From the NCBI GenBank assembly GCA_917880885.1, contig OU862910.1, positions 18,302,710 to 18,366,709 on the forward strand: a stretch of 64,000 nucleotides of DNA, read 5' to 3'. The notes under the pieces are model-generated. The model worked only from the letters and a program-made list of their open reading frames with translations. It ran no database searches and was not told the origin of the DNA. A program made the position numbers and the translations under genes. Each line of letters starts with the position of its first letter. Position 1 is the stretch's first letter. Positions 21,371 through 32,441 of the stretch are shown piece by piece. The stretch is from Limnephilus marmoratus. Its lineage: Eukaryota; Arthropoda; Insecta; Trichoptera; Limnephilidae.

Positions 21371-22372
21371 CAGGGCCGGATTTACGAAATCTTGTGCAGT
21401 AGGTACCGATGGCGCCCCCCCCACCCCTACATTTTTATTTTGATTAAAAATTCGTCACCTCAATTTTTATTTTTTTTTTTATTTTATTATTATTTTTTAC
21501 ACTAATTTATCAAATAAAATCAAAACATAAAGGGTGTAACTTTTCCAAGTGACCTGGCGGTAGCTCTCACACTCGTTTTTTTTTAAAGAGAGGATCGCCA
21601 GGAGCCCTATACTCTCTGAATCTTTTGGGTAAACATATATTTTAATTTTTTTAGGAAAAAATTCTTTGCAAGTTATGCTTTAAAATAATACAAATTTTAA
21701 AATACATTTAAAATATAGGTTACGAGACAATGCGGGTGGTTTCGCTGAACTAGGTCCATTAGACATTCTTGAGATTTACTGCGTTTATGTACCTAAATAC
21801 CCAACGCGAATATTAAAAAAAGCAAAAACAAATACGTTCTCATGGCAACGTACAACACAAGAATAGCATCTACTAGCTTCTGACAGGCAGTCCCGACGAG
21901 AGACAGTGAGCAGTGATAAAAATAATATAACCTCAAATTTGTGCCTTGCATTTCCCCTCTGTTGAGCGAACAAACACTAAACACTGACGTATGGTATCAA
22001 CGGCTTACGAACAAAAATACCGCGCTGTGATTGGTTATTGAATTTGGATCGCACCTATTCGTCGTAAAAGACGGTAATAGATATATGGAAAAATAGATCT
22101 TACGTTTAAACTAAATATATGGAATTTGTAAAAAAATTCTGTAACTGACTATAAATTCGTAAGCCGTTGATACCAACCAGATGCGTGCGCATTCTGTTTC
22201 TTTGGAAAGTGTTGCTAGAGCGTTATAATTATTTCGTACTATGGGTAATTTTTAAACGATTCAGGGAATATTATAACTAAATTTTAATACAATATTTATT
22301 TTCTCACGGCGCCCCTTCGGAGTTGGCGCCAGGTTTTTGCACGTTTTTGAACGTATGGCAGATCCGGCGCTG
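21371..22372. mobile_element. hAT-like non-autonomous element (1.0 kb) inside an A-repeat
   Basis: The left end CAGGGCCGGATTTACG and the right end (inverted CAGCGCCGGATCTGC) form imperfect TIRs. Flanks are ATCCTACC and A-G-TCCTACC, an 8-bp duplication with one inserted base. hAT transposons make 8-bp duplications and often start CAGGG. The interior is AT-rich noncoding with a nested MITE at 21992-22175. No transposase is present. Confidence 0.75.
21992..22175. mobile_element. 184-bp MITE with 20-bp perfect TIRs
   Basis: TGGTATCAACGGCTTACGAA at 21992-22011 recurs as its exact inverse at 22156-22175. The element lies wholly inside the hAT-like element, so it is the younger insertion. Target duplication is unclear. 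Confidence 0.75.
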
Positions 22373-22478
22373 AGTCCTACCCTTCCATAAAAAATACCCT
22401 ACACACAGCATCCCCTAAGATGACATATGCCTTGAGGGAAATTATTTTCCTCACGGCGTCCTATGTGTGGAGCTAATT

Positions 22479-23125
22479 TAAATTTTTTTTTTAGTTTTTA
22501 TTAAAAAAAATGAAAGACCTTTTCGAATGTGTCGGTATGATAGAGGACTTAATGAATCGCCATCTTGTTACCAGGTCGCTAATATCAGGTGTAGTGATAT
22601 TCTGCCTATTTTAATCTCCGATTGAACTAGGAGGAGCAATGAAAGAAATAAAGTCGTGTTTTAACTCGTCCGTTTGGAAATTCATCTGTATGTAAATTTG
22701 TGTGTACGTTCCGTTTTGGGCTTTGAAAATCAGCTGCATCAAATTTAATATTCATGAAGAATGTTTGAAAAAAGAATTGACATTGGTTTAGTGACGTTTC
22801 TTTAAACTAGTTCTAAGTATAATTCCATCCTATTGATATAAAAAACGTTACAAAAAATATGGTTTATAATAAAAGTAGATATCACAGGAAATTTTGGTTT
22901 TGATTTATTAAATAAAAAATATTAGAAATATTTTTTGGACGCGAGGTCTAAAGAAAATGGATCTATGCCAACTCAAAATCTAGTCATTCAACATCTCTTT
23001 GAAAATTCATTAAAAACTATGAAAAAAATTATTGAAAAATAGCTCATAACCTAACCAACAAAATGTAACCTATTTAACCAAATTTTTATATATTTTTTAA
23101 TAAATAACCTTTCAACCTTTTAACC
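22479..23125. other. AT-rich noncoding stretch
   Basis: No gene is seen. The part near 22670-22745 (CATCTGTATGTAAATTTGTG, GAAAATCAGCTGCATC) resembles 47605-47665, which indicates another dispersed repeat. Confidence 0.45.
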
Positions 23126-24185
23126 TGTACATCTAGACCAAGATCTTTCTCTTAAATCCAAATTAATAAAACAGTAAGCGCAGGTTTTTTTCACCTGCGC
23201 CAAATCAAATCCATAAGGAGAAATATTCCGACTAAGGCCACAAAGATGCTGGTAAACTCTTATGTCGTATCATCGCTGGACTATTGCAATGGCATATATG
23301 CAAATCTCCCTAAAATTTACACTGACAGACTTCAGTCAGTTTTCAATGCTGCAGCAAGACTGATAACCGGCGTTTCCAAATATTCTCACATTTCCCAACA
23401 TCTGCGTAATCTTAATTGGCTTAAGTGTCCTGAGAGAATCCAATTCAAACTCTGCTGGATGGTTTTTAAAGCAACACACGACATGGCGCCGCCCTACCTG
23501 TCGGAACTGTGCATTCAAAACGATGTCAATACCAGGCAAGCAACCCTTCGATCAGCATCTTCAACCGCCATAGGTAGACTCTCAGTACCTACGCGCAATC
23601 CCAACACCAATTTTGGAGACCGGGCTTTTGCAGTGGCAGGCCCAACAGCTTGGAACAAACTCCCTTCATATTTGCGAAATATCGACAGCAAATCTGAGTT
23701 CAGGGCAAAGCTAAAAACTCATCTTTTCAAATTGTCATATCCAGAAAAATAACTTCATTTCTTCAGTAGTTTGTCATTACACAGTCCATATTTTACTTAG
23801 ATTGTTTTTAAATATTTTTCATAACTCACAATGACAGCACGGGCAGTAATCATAACAATATATGTTTGTTAATGTAAATATGTGTTTGTAAATGTAAATA
23901 TGTATAATAGTCATAAATAATTATTTTTAAGACATACAATAATACGTAATTAATAATACGATTAGAGTAGTTTTGTACTCGATTATAAAAATAAGTATAG
24001 TTTTAAGTCACTAGTCATATAGGTCTTAGTTGTAAGTCATTACATTAGTTACCAATCTTAGTAATAAGCCACATGTAATATACATGTATAGATTAAATGT
24101 GAAAATGAATTGTAAAGCGCCCTTGAGGTGATTTTCTCACGAAAATGGCGCTATAGAAATCATCCAACAATTATTATTAAAGGAG
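23126..24185 (+). mobile_element. 5'-truncated L2/CR1-group LINE
   Basis: RT C-terminal coding remnant (23128-23752), then a ~430-bp 3' UTR ending AAGCGCCCTTGAGGTGATTT, AAAATGGCGCTATAGAAATC and a short ATTATTATT tail. A GGCGCTATA-type hairpin end with an ATT-rich tail is characteristic of L2-like LINEs. The element is truncated at its 5' end. Confidence 0.8.
23128..23752 (+). pseudogene. Reverse transcriptase C-terminus (L2/CR1 group)
   Basis: The protein remnant reads LDQDLSLKS at about 23132-23158. A frameshift follows, then FFHLRQIKSIRRNIPTKATK, then the longest open part (23246-23752, 168 codons). That part has SSLDYCNGIYANLP, RLQSVFNAAARLITG, a HISQHLRNLNWLKCPERIQF segment, APPYLSEL, and near the end GDRAFAVAGPTAWNKLP and FRAKLKTHLF. 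This order is the C-terminal region of L2-group LINE polyproteins. All endonuclease and catalytic RT motifs are missing. The Met at 23246 is internal. Apart from the one frameshift the fragment is well kept, so the insertion may be moderately young. Confidence 0.85.
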
Positions 24186-24324
24186 GTGTTGAGTTGATTT
24201 CATTTTGATTTGTCCAGTCACCAAATAAAATGTTTCGACAGAACTACTATATCTGTACATTTATTGCTAAATAATTAACAAGTGCCATATTTTGAGGAAT
24301 GTTACAATATATTTGTTTCAGCTT

Positions 24325-24343
24325 GTAGGTAAATCCGGCCCTG
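24325..24343. mobile_element. hAT-like terminus, orphan right end
   Basis: GTAAATCCGGCCCTG (to 24343) is the inverse of the CAGGGCCGGATTTAC terminus seen at 21371. No partner with a matching 8-bp flank was found in the window. Confidence 0.5.
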
Positions 24344-25758
24344 AACGCGCCTTATTCCTGAACAATGCCTTGTCCAGAATTGCCCCTAGAACACGAGTCA
24401 CAGAATTCAATCTGATTCTTTATGAAAACGTAACAGCGGCAGGACCGGGGGTCAGTGGGATATTGAGATATCGGAATAATATGTATTGGGGTTCGTTCTG
24501 CACAATATCTCTACTTGTCTACATCTCCACTCTCTACCCTGTTATACCCTCCACCCTTTGCCGCAATGCGAACATCCTACGAAGGAAAGACTGATAATAA
24601 ATACGTGCCATCATTCCGGATCCTTTAGCTTTACATTTGGAGAGACAGAGAGTCGGAAGAGACAATCAGGAATACAAAATATATCTTTTGGATGTTCTGC
24701 CTAGTGGCGTGCGTAATCACGAGCTTTATTATCATTCTAAGAACTGAAACAAAATATTCAAAATTCACCTGATTGATTTATTAGATGATCGTCATATACG
24801 AACGCCTACCAGGCTTATATGTAAATAGTTTTGATTACTAATAAATAATAGTAATTCGTGTTTTAAGTAGATAATTAATCCACACCAACTGATATCATCA
24901 CATGACAAGCCATTGAAAACCACAGAAAATCACAGAAATTTGACAGCCGATAACGCACGACGGACGCCTTCCGATATCGAACGGATTTTGCCCTTTTGTC
25001 TTAATTGTCTCGTTACGCAACATATAACACAAAATATCGAGAATCACTCCTCGGACGTAGAAAGAAATTTTTAACAATTTTAATTTAATTTTATGGCTGA
25101 GTGGTTAAAGGCTGGCTAAGTCCTCCACCACGACACAAGCAACATTATCCGTTTAGTGTTGTGGTAGTAGGAGATTTTCAAACATTGTTGGGTTATTCAT
25201 AACCCGGGAATGTTTGTCTTTCTTTAAAAGAAAAAAAAATATTAAAATATGACAGAACCATCCTGGTTGCTACCGTTACCTTTTTATTTTCGTAGATTTC
25301 TCTTTCATTTTTCGTTAAAATTTTTTAGTATTATCTTTTTTTTTAAATTTTTAAATATTACATTTACGGGTTTTCATATAAAATGTTATATTAATAAATT
25401 ACATATTCATTCTTGATTGTAGAAAAGTCAATAGGCGGCCCATATGAATAAAAATAAAAATCGATTAGGTATTCCTATGATTAGGATAGACATTATCTAG
25501 GATACAAATAAATTCGGGTGGAACTTTGTAATCAAACAAAAAATAGCAGACCAAAAAATATGGAAATTAGTTATATATATAATATTGGTAATTCTAAGAT
25601 TGGGATACATTACGAGATCGGTAAAAATGACGTGAAATAAACAGATTTCAATGACTGAGTTCAGAAAATAGTAGCACTTGTGCCTGATAAGCCACCATCT
25701 TCACTTAGGTTGTATGTTATAATATGCTTTGTATAAAAAATATTTACTTTATACAATA
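24344..25758. other. Noncoding stretch
   Basis: No gene is supported. A GC-richer part at 24340-24600 has short frames of no known type. At 25097-25115 TGGCTGAGTGGTTAAAGG looks like a pol III box A of a Ser/Leu tRNA, but no box B or cloverleaf follows. A 14-bp imperfect inverted repeat (CCACCACGACAC / GTGTTGTGGTAG) lies at 25122-25170. Confidence 0.45.
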
Positions 25759-26258
25759 CTAGCAGACCCGGCCACACTGTGGCTAACGAAACACAACGCC
25801 ATTACCCAACCTTTATAAAATCCACACCACCCGCTTGCCAGCTGCCCGCTGCCCGCTGCCTGAATTGAATATTTGAATTTCTTGGCTTTTCTCTACTATA
25901 ATAAGCATGTATTATACATATAAAACTCGCCACTTATACAATGCTTGCAATGCAACACTGGATATTTGAACAGGGAAAATCAAATGCCTACTTACTCTAA
26001 GACAACTATTTTCCAATTTCTTCCGTAGAACGAATTTCAAAAGTGACTTTAGTACGGCCCGCCAGCCGTTTTAAATCGCACAAAAATATGTTTTCTTTGA
26101 ATTTCTCGGCGTTTCTCTACCATAATTTACATGTATTATACATATAAACATTCCTCTTCAATCACTCTATCTATTGGTGAAAACCGTATGAAAATCCGTC
26201 GCGTAGTTTAAAAGATTAACATTCATTTTGAGCGACTTCGTTTTATACTATGTAATGA
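25759..26258 (-). mobile_element. Helitron-like element (500 bp), full copy
   Basis: The minus-strand 5' end begins TCATTACATAGTATAAAACG. The 3' end has the GCCACAGTGTGGC hairpin then CGGGTCTGCTAG at 25759, with T beyond it. It shares GGCGTTGTGTTTCGTTAGCC with 5142-5317 and 35401-35874. The plus-strand GCTTGCCAGCTGCCCGCTGC tandem patch near 25833 parallels the G-rich units at 5145-5200. No Rep/helicase frame is present. Confidence 0.75.
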
Positions 26259-26971
26259 AGTTTTTTTTTTGAAAATTTGTTTAATTTTATTTATTGGTTT
26301 TGATCGTTGATGATACAGCGCAATTCAGAAGGGAATTTATTACTGTTATCTTCTCCTTCGAGAAATTTAATCCCCTAGCCTTCACAGGACATCGTTTCAA
26401 ACATTAGATCCCTAATTAGACCCTTAAACACAAAACAAACCACGAGCCGCCACTGATAGTGACACTCCTGAAAACACCATGTTAATTTAATTAAATATTT
26501 AAGTTATTCCTTTTCTGTTCAAAGAGAAATAAAAAGCTCTATTTACGATGGCCCTGTTTACCGCTACCCGGTGCCGGCACCAGTTCGCAGAGCTTCCATC
26601 TAACCACGGAACTAATAAGGTTCGTGATCCGCAAGCCGGTTTATGGGGGCACTCGGAGATCCGCAGCTTTTACCTCCCGACTCCCAACCGAGGGCAAACA
26701 CATATTCTGAGTCGTGGCAAACATAACTAGAACACAGCTATGCGGGGACATATTATCCCAAAACCCGAAAACATATATCACTTCGAACATATTTGTTGAA
26801 AGTAGGTCGCTGTTTGCTGGGATGTTATCTCGTCTGGGAGATATCGAAAATGAAATCGACTTGGGTATATCGATGAATTATTTTTATAACAAACGGGGTT
26901 ATTAATGATTTGGATAAAAGTTTTAAGTCTTCCTCGAGCGTCCTCGGTTTCTTCAAATTACTTTCTACGTA
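26259..26971. other. Noncoding stretch with a GC-richer island
   Basis: The island at about 26548-26720 allows a 60-codon frame with no recognisable domain. It does not match rRNA or tRNA as far as I can tell. Origin is unknown. Confidence 0.4.
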
Positions 26972-26979
26972 CTCCTGAC

Positions 26980-27779
26980 CAGGGCCGGATAAACCATGTC
27001 GGGGCCCCTAGGCTCTCGGGGCCCCTTTACCAACGACAACTTGGCGGACTCGGGGGGGGGGTTCAAGGGGCCTCCAAACGCCTCCTTGTTCCCTTGATCT
27101 TATACTTAATAAGGCTTTAAGGGGGGGAGGTAAGGTTTTAAAACTTTTTTTTTCTTTTATTTCTGAATGTAGGTGAATTTCGATATCAAAAAAAAAAAAA
27201 AAAATGGCGGACTAAAAATTTTTATTTTCGATTTTTTATGGAAAACTTTCATTGTTCATAAAAAATAGACCCTTTTAAAAAAATCCCGAAGTGGTGCCAT
27301 AGTGACTGGATTTTCTAACTGTTTAAGACTTAGTGCTTGCAAATTGGAAATATAGTTTTTGTAATATGTTGTCAACCAGGTTGAAAAACGTAGTTTCAAA
27401 ACGGTTTCATTTAAAATGCTTTATCTCCATCAATTTTACCGATTTCCTCAAATGGTGAGAGCATTATTAACAAATGTATACATATTTGTTTTAATTATAG
27501 ACTTTGTATGCATTATTTGTGCGTGATGTGCACATAAGTTATTTTTTGGGTTATAACCTAATGATTATAATTCGTTGTTTTCTTTAATGCGTGTACCTAA
27601 TGTAATTAACCTGTAAATGTTCATAATAAAAAATATTAAAACATCTTGAAAGTTGACTTTTTCCGAAACTTCGTTGCTCACTAATTGAAGCAAGTCATTT
27701 TTTCTCGGGACGCTGTCCCCTAACCGATGCGGGGCTCCTAGGCAGTTGCCTACTCTGCCTTAGGGATAATCCGGTAATG
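26980..27779. mobile_element. hAT-like non-autonomous element (800 bp), 8-bp duplication
   Basis: The left end is CAGGGCCGGATAAACC and the inverted right end is CATTACCGGATTATCC. CTCCTGAC lies directly outside both ends (26972-26979 and 27780-27787), a perfect 8-bp duplication as hAT transposons make. GGGGCCCCTAGGC near the left and GCGGGGCTCCTAGGC near the right extend the subterminal symmetry. The interior carries an A17 run (about 27187-27204) and no transposase. The last bases of the right end have mutated from the family consensus. Confidence 0.85.
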
Positions 27780-27849
27780 CTCCTGACACTAATAAGAACG
27801 TACTTTGATAATTTTAGCGAAATCTAGTAGTGTTTGAGTCTCTAGGGCA

Positions 27850-28030
27850 CAAACACGAGAATGGTAGAAGAAATTCGGGACGCCCGAGGAAGACAGCAAA
27901 TAAAATACTAATCGGGCCACATCTGGATATATCTTGAGTCAGGAAAAAAGAGTTTAATAATTACACGAAACGATGTGTGCATGTAAATAACTCAAGGAGT
28001 TGCCAAGAAAGAATTATGTGACGGTCCATC
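27850..28030 (+). pseudogene. RTE-like LINE C-terminal tail, heavily decayed
   Basis: In one frame NGRRNSGRPRKTANKI is followed, after two stops, by VCM and a VAKKELCDGPSS-like segment. The minus-strand fragment at 31875-32084 has the same layout (NGRRSRGRPRKTW…VCMRRC…SEAKSVCQDRVVWRS). It is a short remnant with nothing else of the element recognisable. Confidence 0.5.
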
Positions 28031-28325
28031 CTCTCGCCTTCGAGAGAACCTGATTGTTAGTTATTTAGGCAGAAAAATGTTATAGAAGGAGACTGTAAAT
28101 CATTGATGTGTTTTTAAGAATGATATTTTTGCTATGGGTGATGCTGAAAAACTCTTCAATGGTGAGCTCTGTTTTCATGTATTTTGAACGGATTTTTCTC
28201 ATAAAACATTAATTAGGATCATGTTAAAAAAAACCCTACTTGCATCCATCGGGAAATCTCGTAATTACAAATAACATACTAGGTATAAGGAAAAATTAAA
28301 AATATTATTCAATTAAACTGCATAA

Positions 28326-28559
28326 AATCCCACCATCCCACAAAACACAAGAGCAAAATCACATAATCAACTTCAAGTGCCAAAAATTAAATCAACTTTT
28401 GCCAAAAATCACGAATACCACCTCGCACCTCTCATTTTCAACACCTTCCTAAAAGAAACCACTTATTGCATCACTAAAAAAAACCTAAAAAGGTTATATA
28501 AACATTTCAACACATGGTTACTACTCAAGAAAGGGCATGCATCACCAAGTTACTTGTAA
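28326..28559 (+). pseudogene. Reverse transcriptase C-terminal fragment
   Basis: Open frame reading NPTIPQNTRAKSHNQ, then LQVPKIKSTFAKNHEYHLAP, LIFNTFLKE, and ending KHFNTWLLLKKGHA. The pattern TR…L-V-P-K…F-A-K…Y-x-A-P-x-x-F-N-x-x-L is how many CR1/Jockey-type RT C-termini look. There is no catalytic motif. The call rests on pattern memory only, so it is moderate. Confidence 0.5.
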
Positions 28560-28797
28560 TACCATCCTAATCTAATCTTCATTCTCTATTTACATATATG
28601 TGTTATTTACATTTATAGCTATTTATTCTTTCCTATTAATACTGCTTATGTTTTACGCATGTTAAGTCTATTAGTACCTTCTTTATTATATTATTTTGTT
28701 GAAACGTTACTATGTTATGCATCATTACTATGTGTTTTTAAAGTTTTAACGAAATTCTTGATTTATTAAACTATCCTACATTCCATAATAAACTTAA

Positions 28798-29000
28798 AAC
28801 AATTTCCAATAATGCTATGAAGCTTTTGGTTTTATGACACCATGTTCATTCCATGATAACCTTGTAACAATTTTCAATAATTCTTTTTATGTTTTTGGTT
28901 TTATGACGTTATGTACATCCCATGATAACCATAACAATATTTCTTTTCAGTGTTTTGGTTTTATGATAACCTTTCAACAATTTCCAATGATTTTATCTAG
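28798..29000 (+). repeat. ~70-bp tandem repeat, three to four units
   Basis: Units share AACAATTTCCAATAAT, TTTTGGTTTTATGA and CATGATAACC. The first two are full length (about 28798-28866 and 28867-28935), the third is shortened, and the fourth is only a start. Confidence 0.75.
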
Positions 29001-29199
29001 ATTTTTTATACTTATGCTTTTATGATTATGTGCATGCATGCGTATACATTTGTGTATGTGTGTATGTGTGTGTATATGTATGCTGTATGCATATATATGT
29101 TCCCGTCTCAGAACAGACATCGTCTAGAGAGGCGGGTTACTTACTTGTTTGTATATGATTATTTTTTTTTCAATAAACGCCCAGGTTGCCGGCAATTTA

Positions 29200-29920
29200 A
29201 TATAAATTTATTTAACTACATGGCAGGCAGCCCTATCGCGTGAGATAAGCTTTTCTTCAAATTGCAACTTAAAAAACATTTTTTATTTTCAATGAAGGAA
29301 AAATATGCCATGCTGCTAAGACAACGTTGCTCTCCGATATTGACATTTTTCAAAACACGTTTTTTTTTTTTTATTTCGATATTGTTTTCTTGAACGAATG
29401 AATCCAAACCTTGTAAGTGAAAATTTACCCACTTCGTGAGCTGAAACTTGGTAGATAAAATCTTTGTCGATGACAATGTATTCTATAACATTTTGTTGAC
29501 ACCCATTTCACCCATTTTTTAAGAGATGGCGCAACTAGGTCGTGCCGTTCACATTATGAAGTTTGTAAAATGATGTATTGTAGTAGAAAGACATTATTTT
29601 TTCGGGTTGATTTTTTTGCTGATTTCGGTGTGCAGTGTACCATATTTGGCGATAAATATTACTGATGTAAGAAATCCACATATTGTCGAAGCAGCAATGG
29701 AAACCACTTGAAAGGACCTGTGCATTTTTCATCCCGTCCGAATGCAACTTGTAAGAGCAAACATGAAATCAAACAAACCAATTGTTTATTCACGGCTGGT
29801 TTGCAGCTTGTCGCGATACTTCAGTTATTTAGAGCAGTCGCTCAGATATCGAAAGGTTCCGAAAAACACATCCCTATTTTGTTAAAGTAATATATATAAT
29901 AATTCAAAATAAACATTGTA
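29200..29920. other. Noncoding stretch
   Basis: I see no gene. Open frames on both strands are short and without recognisable features. Confidence 0.45.
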
Positions 29921-29924
29921 TGTT

Positions 29925-30690
29925 CAAATTATATTCGAGTTATTCCATTGAAAGATGACAAAATAACCAGTGCAAAAGCCATTTACTAGTCAATGTTGTA
30001 TCATTATGGCGATGCAATACAAAATAATGCAAAATCTGCGTTTTTGGTTTGAAAATTTTATGTACCATAAATTAATATAATAAATGCTCTGGTAATATTT
30101 TAAGAGTAAAATAATTCCCCTCAAGGCCTTAGTCGTCTTTGGGCGTGCTGTGTGTATGGTCTTTTTAGGAAAGGAAGAAGAGGAAGTTCTTGATAGGAAA
30201 ACGTATCAGAGGTGGGTAGGAATGTGGGGTCAGTGTGTCCAGGCGTGAAGGAAGAACTTATGAATCTTTCCCTCCAGCTGCGGGGAGGGAAATTTTTTGC
30301 TCCGAGAGAGACCTGCTGGGGAGATCAAAAGGTATACCCCAACCATTCTTTCCCGAACCGGCCTCTCACGCAGATAATTGGCAGACGCATCCACCGCCAA
30401 GATCTAAACAAAACCAAACCTAATCCCAAAAGCTCAGGGACCCGTGATAAGTCACCAAAAGCAGCGAACCACATGGGGTGACCTATATAAAAGGTGTTGG
30501 TTGCGGAGTAAACGGTTCCCGGAGCGGCGGTACCCATACCCGCCTCCAAAATTGTACTTAATATTATACTTTAAATTATATTTGATTTATTCCATTGAAA
30601 GATTATAAAACCACCATTGCAAAAGTTGTCCATCAGTCTTTGTTTATGGTGTTGCACTTCAAAATAATGCAAAATATGGAAGAAAAAAAA
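29925..30690. repeat. ~130-bp direct repeat flanking A-repeat copy 3
   Basis: AATTATATTYGAKTTATTCC followed by ATTGAAAGAT, TGCAAAAG and AAAATAATGCAAAAT occurs at about 29930-30040 and again at about 30572-30675. The A-repeat at 30109-30547 lies between. The pair is too long and diverged for a target duplication. It suggests an older tandem duplication with the A-repeat inserted. Confidence 0.6.
30109..30547 (-). repeat. A-repeat copy 3
   Basis: Inverted relative to copy 1. It starts (plus strand) AATTCCCCTCAAGGCC and ends GTACCCATACCCGCCTCC. GTGTCCAGGCGTGAAGG, GTCACCAAAAGCAGCGAACC and AAGGTGTTGGTTGCGGAG match family blocks. It is complete apart from the outermost TCCACACAGGA block. Confidence 0.8.
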
Positions 30691-31170
30691 GCTTTAAAAA
30701 AAGTCACCGGAGACCAAAATTTCATTTACATTTTACTCCAAATAACACCAACAATCACTGGTTAAAGTTTGTCAAGTAAGTCCATTAATAACTTGTTTAA
30801 AATAAAAATAGAAAAATAGTGTGATTGGATTCGGCTTTACAAAACATCCTTTTTAGGGTAAAAATAGTTATTAACGAAGGAGGCTGGCGTTAGGTGATAA
30901 GTTCAACCTTATCGCCACCAGTTTATCGTTTGAAATTTACGTTGCAGATTGCCGTAAAACTCCTTCGCGCAAGCAAGTTTTTTAATAAAACTTCCTTCTG
31001 ATGGTAGGTTCATTCACAAAAATGCCACGTTCCAGTAAAAAGGGATCTTTTTATATTCCCACCAGTGCTATCCTCACCTTAATCTGATTTCCTTTACCTA
31101 CCCCATTCCTACTTGGATAAGACAGAAGGCAGCTCAAAGAAGACAGCTCAGCTTGAAGACAGCTCCTAAT
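30691..31170. other. Noncoding stretch
   Basis: I see no gene or repeat here. Confidence 0.4.
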
Positions 31171-31700
31171 CATTTTATTTATTTATTCAAAATCAAAAAT
31201 CAAAAATCAAAATCAAAAAATATTTATTGTAAAATAAAAATTACAAAAGGTGTAGCTTATGGGTAGACCCCATTTCTTCCAGCTAACCACATTTATTTAA
31301 TTACAATGTTTATATAATATTATTTGTTTTATTATAATTACAATGTTTATACAGATAAAATAACAATATACCAATGAAAAAATAAAACAAAATACAAATA
31401 TATATACCAATAAAAATAGGCGTTTCATTTACGTGAGGTATTCACTCAACGTGTAGTGACATTTATTAACAAGGAAAGTGTTTAGTGACGATTTGAATTT
31501 GTGTGTATCTTGTATTTGTTTAATGTTATGTGGAAGGTTGTTATATACTTTAATGGCCATGTAGTATGGTCCTTTTTGGAATATTGTTTTGTTTGCTTTT
31601 GGCATTAATAGGTTTTCTGCGAGCCTTGTAGCGTATTTATGTGTTGAGTTTTTTAGTGGGAACTTGTCTGTAGATGATCGCACTAACATATTTATAAGTA
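31171..31700 (-). mobile_element. 3' end of a CR1/Jockey-like LINE
   Basis: On the minus strand the RT C-terminal coding part (31429-31689) is followed by a 3' UTR ending ATTTTTGATTTTGAATAAAT-like with repeated AATAAATA (plus strand TTATTTATTTATTC at about 31179). Such tails are typical of insect CR1/Jockey LINEs. Confidence 0.75.
31429..31689 (-). pseudogene. Reverse transcriptase C-terminus (CR1/Jockey-like)
   Basis: 86-codon frame. HKYATRLAENLLMPKANK is followed by FQKGPYYMAIKVYNNLPHNI, FKSSLNTFLVNKCHYTLSEY and the stop. The GPYYxAIKxYNxLP motif and the SLxxFLxxKxYY-x-x-EYL ending are common at the C-terminus of insect Jockey/CR1-like reverse transcriptases. No stop interrupts the fragment, but all catalytic parts are missing because the copy is 5' truncated. 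Confidence 0.8.
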
Positions 31701-31849
31701 CATGTTACATGTACCACCTGCTATGGCGGGTGGTACATGGACAAGCGTGGCTAATGATAGATAGAAATGGCGACAGTTGGAGGAGGCCTTTGTCGACTAG
31801 TGACACACAGACAGGGAGTCGATGCATGACAAGTGATATAAATGTTGAA

Positions 31850-32110
31850 TAAAGACTAACTAACTAACTAACCATCACGCCGTTTCCCCGCAGGGGTAGG
31901 CAGAGAGGACGGACCGCCAAACAACTCGGTCTTGGCACACACTCTTTGCCTCACTCACATTCATACATCGTCTCATACATACTCTTCTATTATTCTGACT
32001 TTTGACATGGCCCGTCTCAAGTATCTGATTCACTTGATCGTGCCATGTCTTCCTCGGGCGTCCCCGACTTCTTCTACCATTCACATTTGCATCATATATT
32101 CTTTTTACAC
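31850..32110 (-). pseudogene. RTE-like LINE C-terminal tail
   Basis: The minus-strand coding part at 31875-32084 has NGRRSRGRPRKTWHDQVNQI, then VSEAKSVCQDRVVWRSVL and AYPCGETA before the stop. This is the standard C-terminal tail of insect RTE-like LINEs. A TTAGT tetranucleotide-type tail (GTTAGTTAGTTAGT; plus strand ACTAACTAACTAACTAACC at 31856-31874) follows. Catalytic domains are absent. Confidence 0.8.
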
Positions 32111-32159
32111 TACTTTCTTCGCTTTTTACACTACTTTTTTCTTTCTTGAATAAAGGCTA

Positions 32160-32410
32160 TTATTATTACATGTTACATGATTAATACATTTACTTGAGAA
32201 GATACATTAGGTCACCGTAATAGGCAGCTGCCTGTATCATGGTGACCGACGGAGGATAGTTATTTTGAAATGAAGTCTAGTAAGTGTAAACGTATTTAAG
32301 TAAAATTATAAAATTCGTAGAAATGTTTCCAATAACTCACAAATTGCCAAAGTTGCCTGGAAAATAAACACAAGTATGTACATAAATACACATACATACA
32401 TACATACATG

Positions 32411-32441
<31 letters not shown>

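Larger units (their letters stand above)
21052..22478 (+). repeat. A-repeat copy 2, interrupted by a hAT-like element
   Basis: The first part (21052-21370) runs from GATAACCAACACCTCTGCCA to CCAGAACTTCCTATCC. The last part (22373-22478) resumes with ACCCTTCC, CACACAGCATCCCC, AAGATGACATATGCC, the CCTGAGGGAAATTATTTTCC hairpin and TGTGTGGAGCTAA. Joined, the two parts match the uninterrupted copies. The first ~40 bases (GGCGGGTATGG block) are missing. Confidence 0.8.
28326..29185 (+). mobile_element. 3' remnant of a CR1/Jockey-like LINE
   Basis: A short coding remnant (28326-28559) is followed by an AT-rich 3' region containing a ~70-bp tandem repeat (28798-29000), a TGTATGTGTG stretch and CAATAAACG near 29170. 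The 3' boundary is uncertain. Confidence 0.45.

Noticed and set aside
25095..25180. tRNA-Ser/Leu gene
   Set aside because: A good box A (TGGCTGAGTGGTTAAAGG) is present, but no box B, no acceptor stem and no anticodon arm could be folded.
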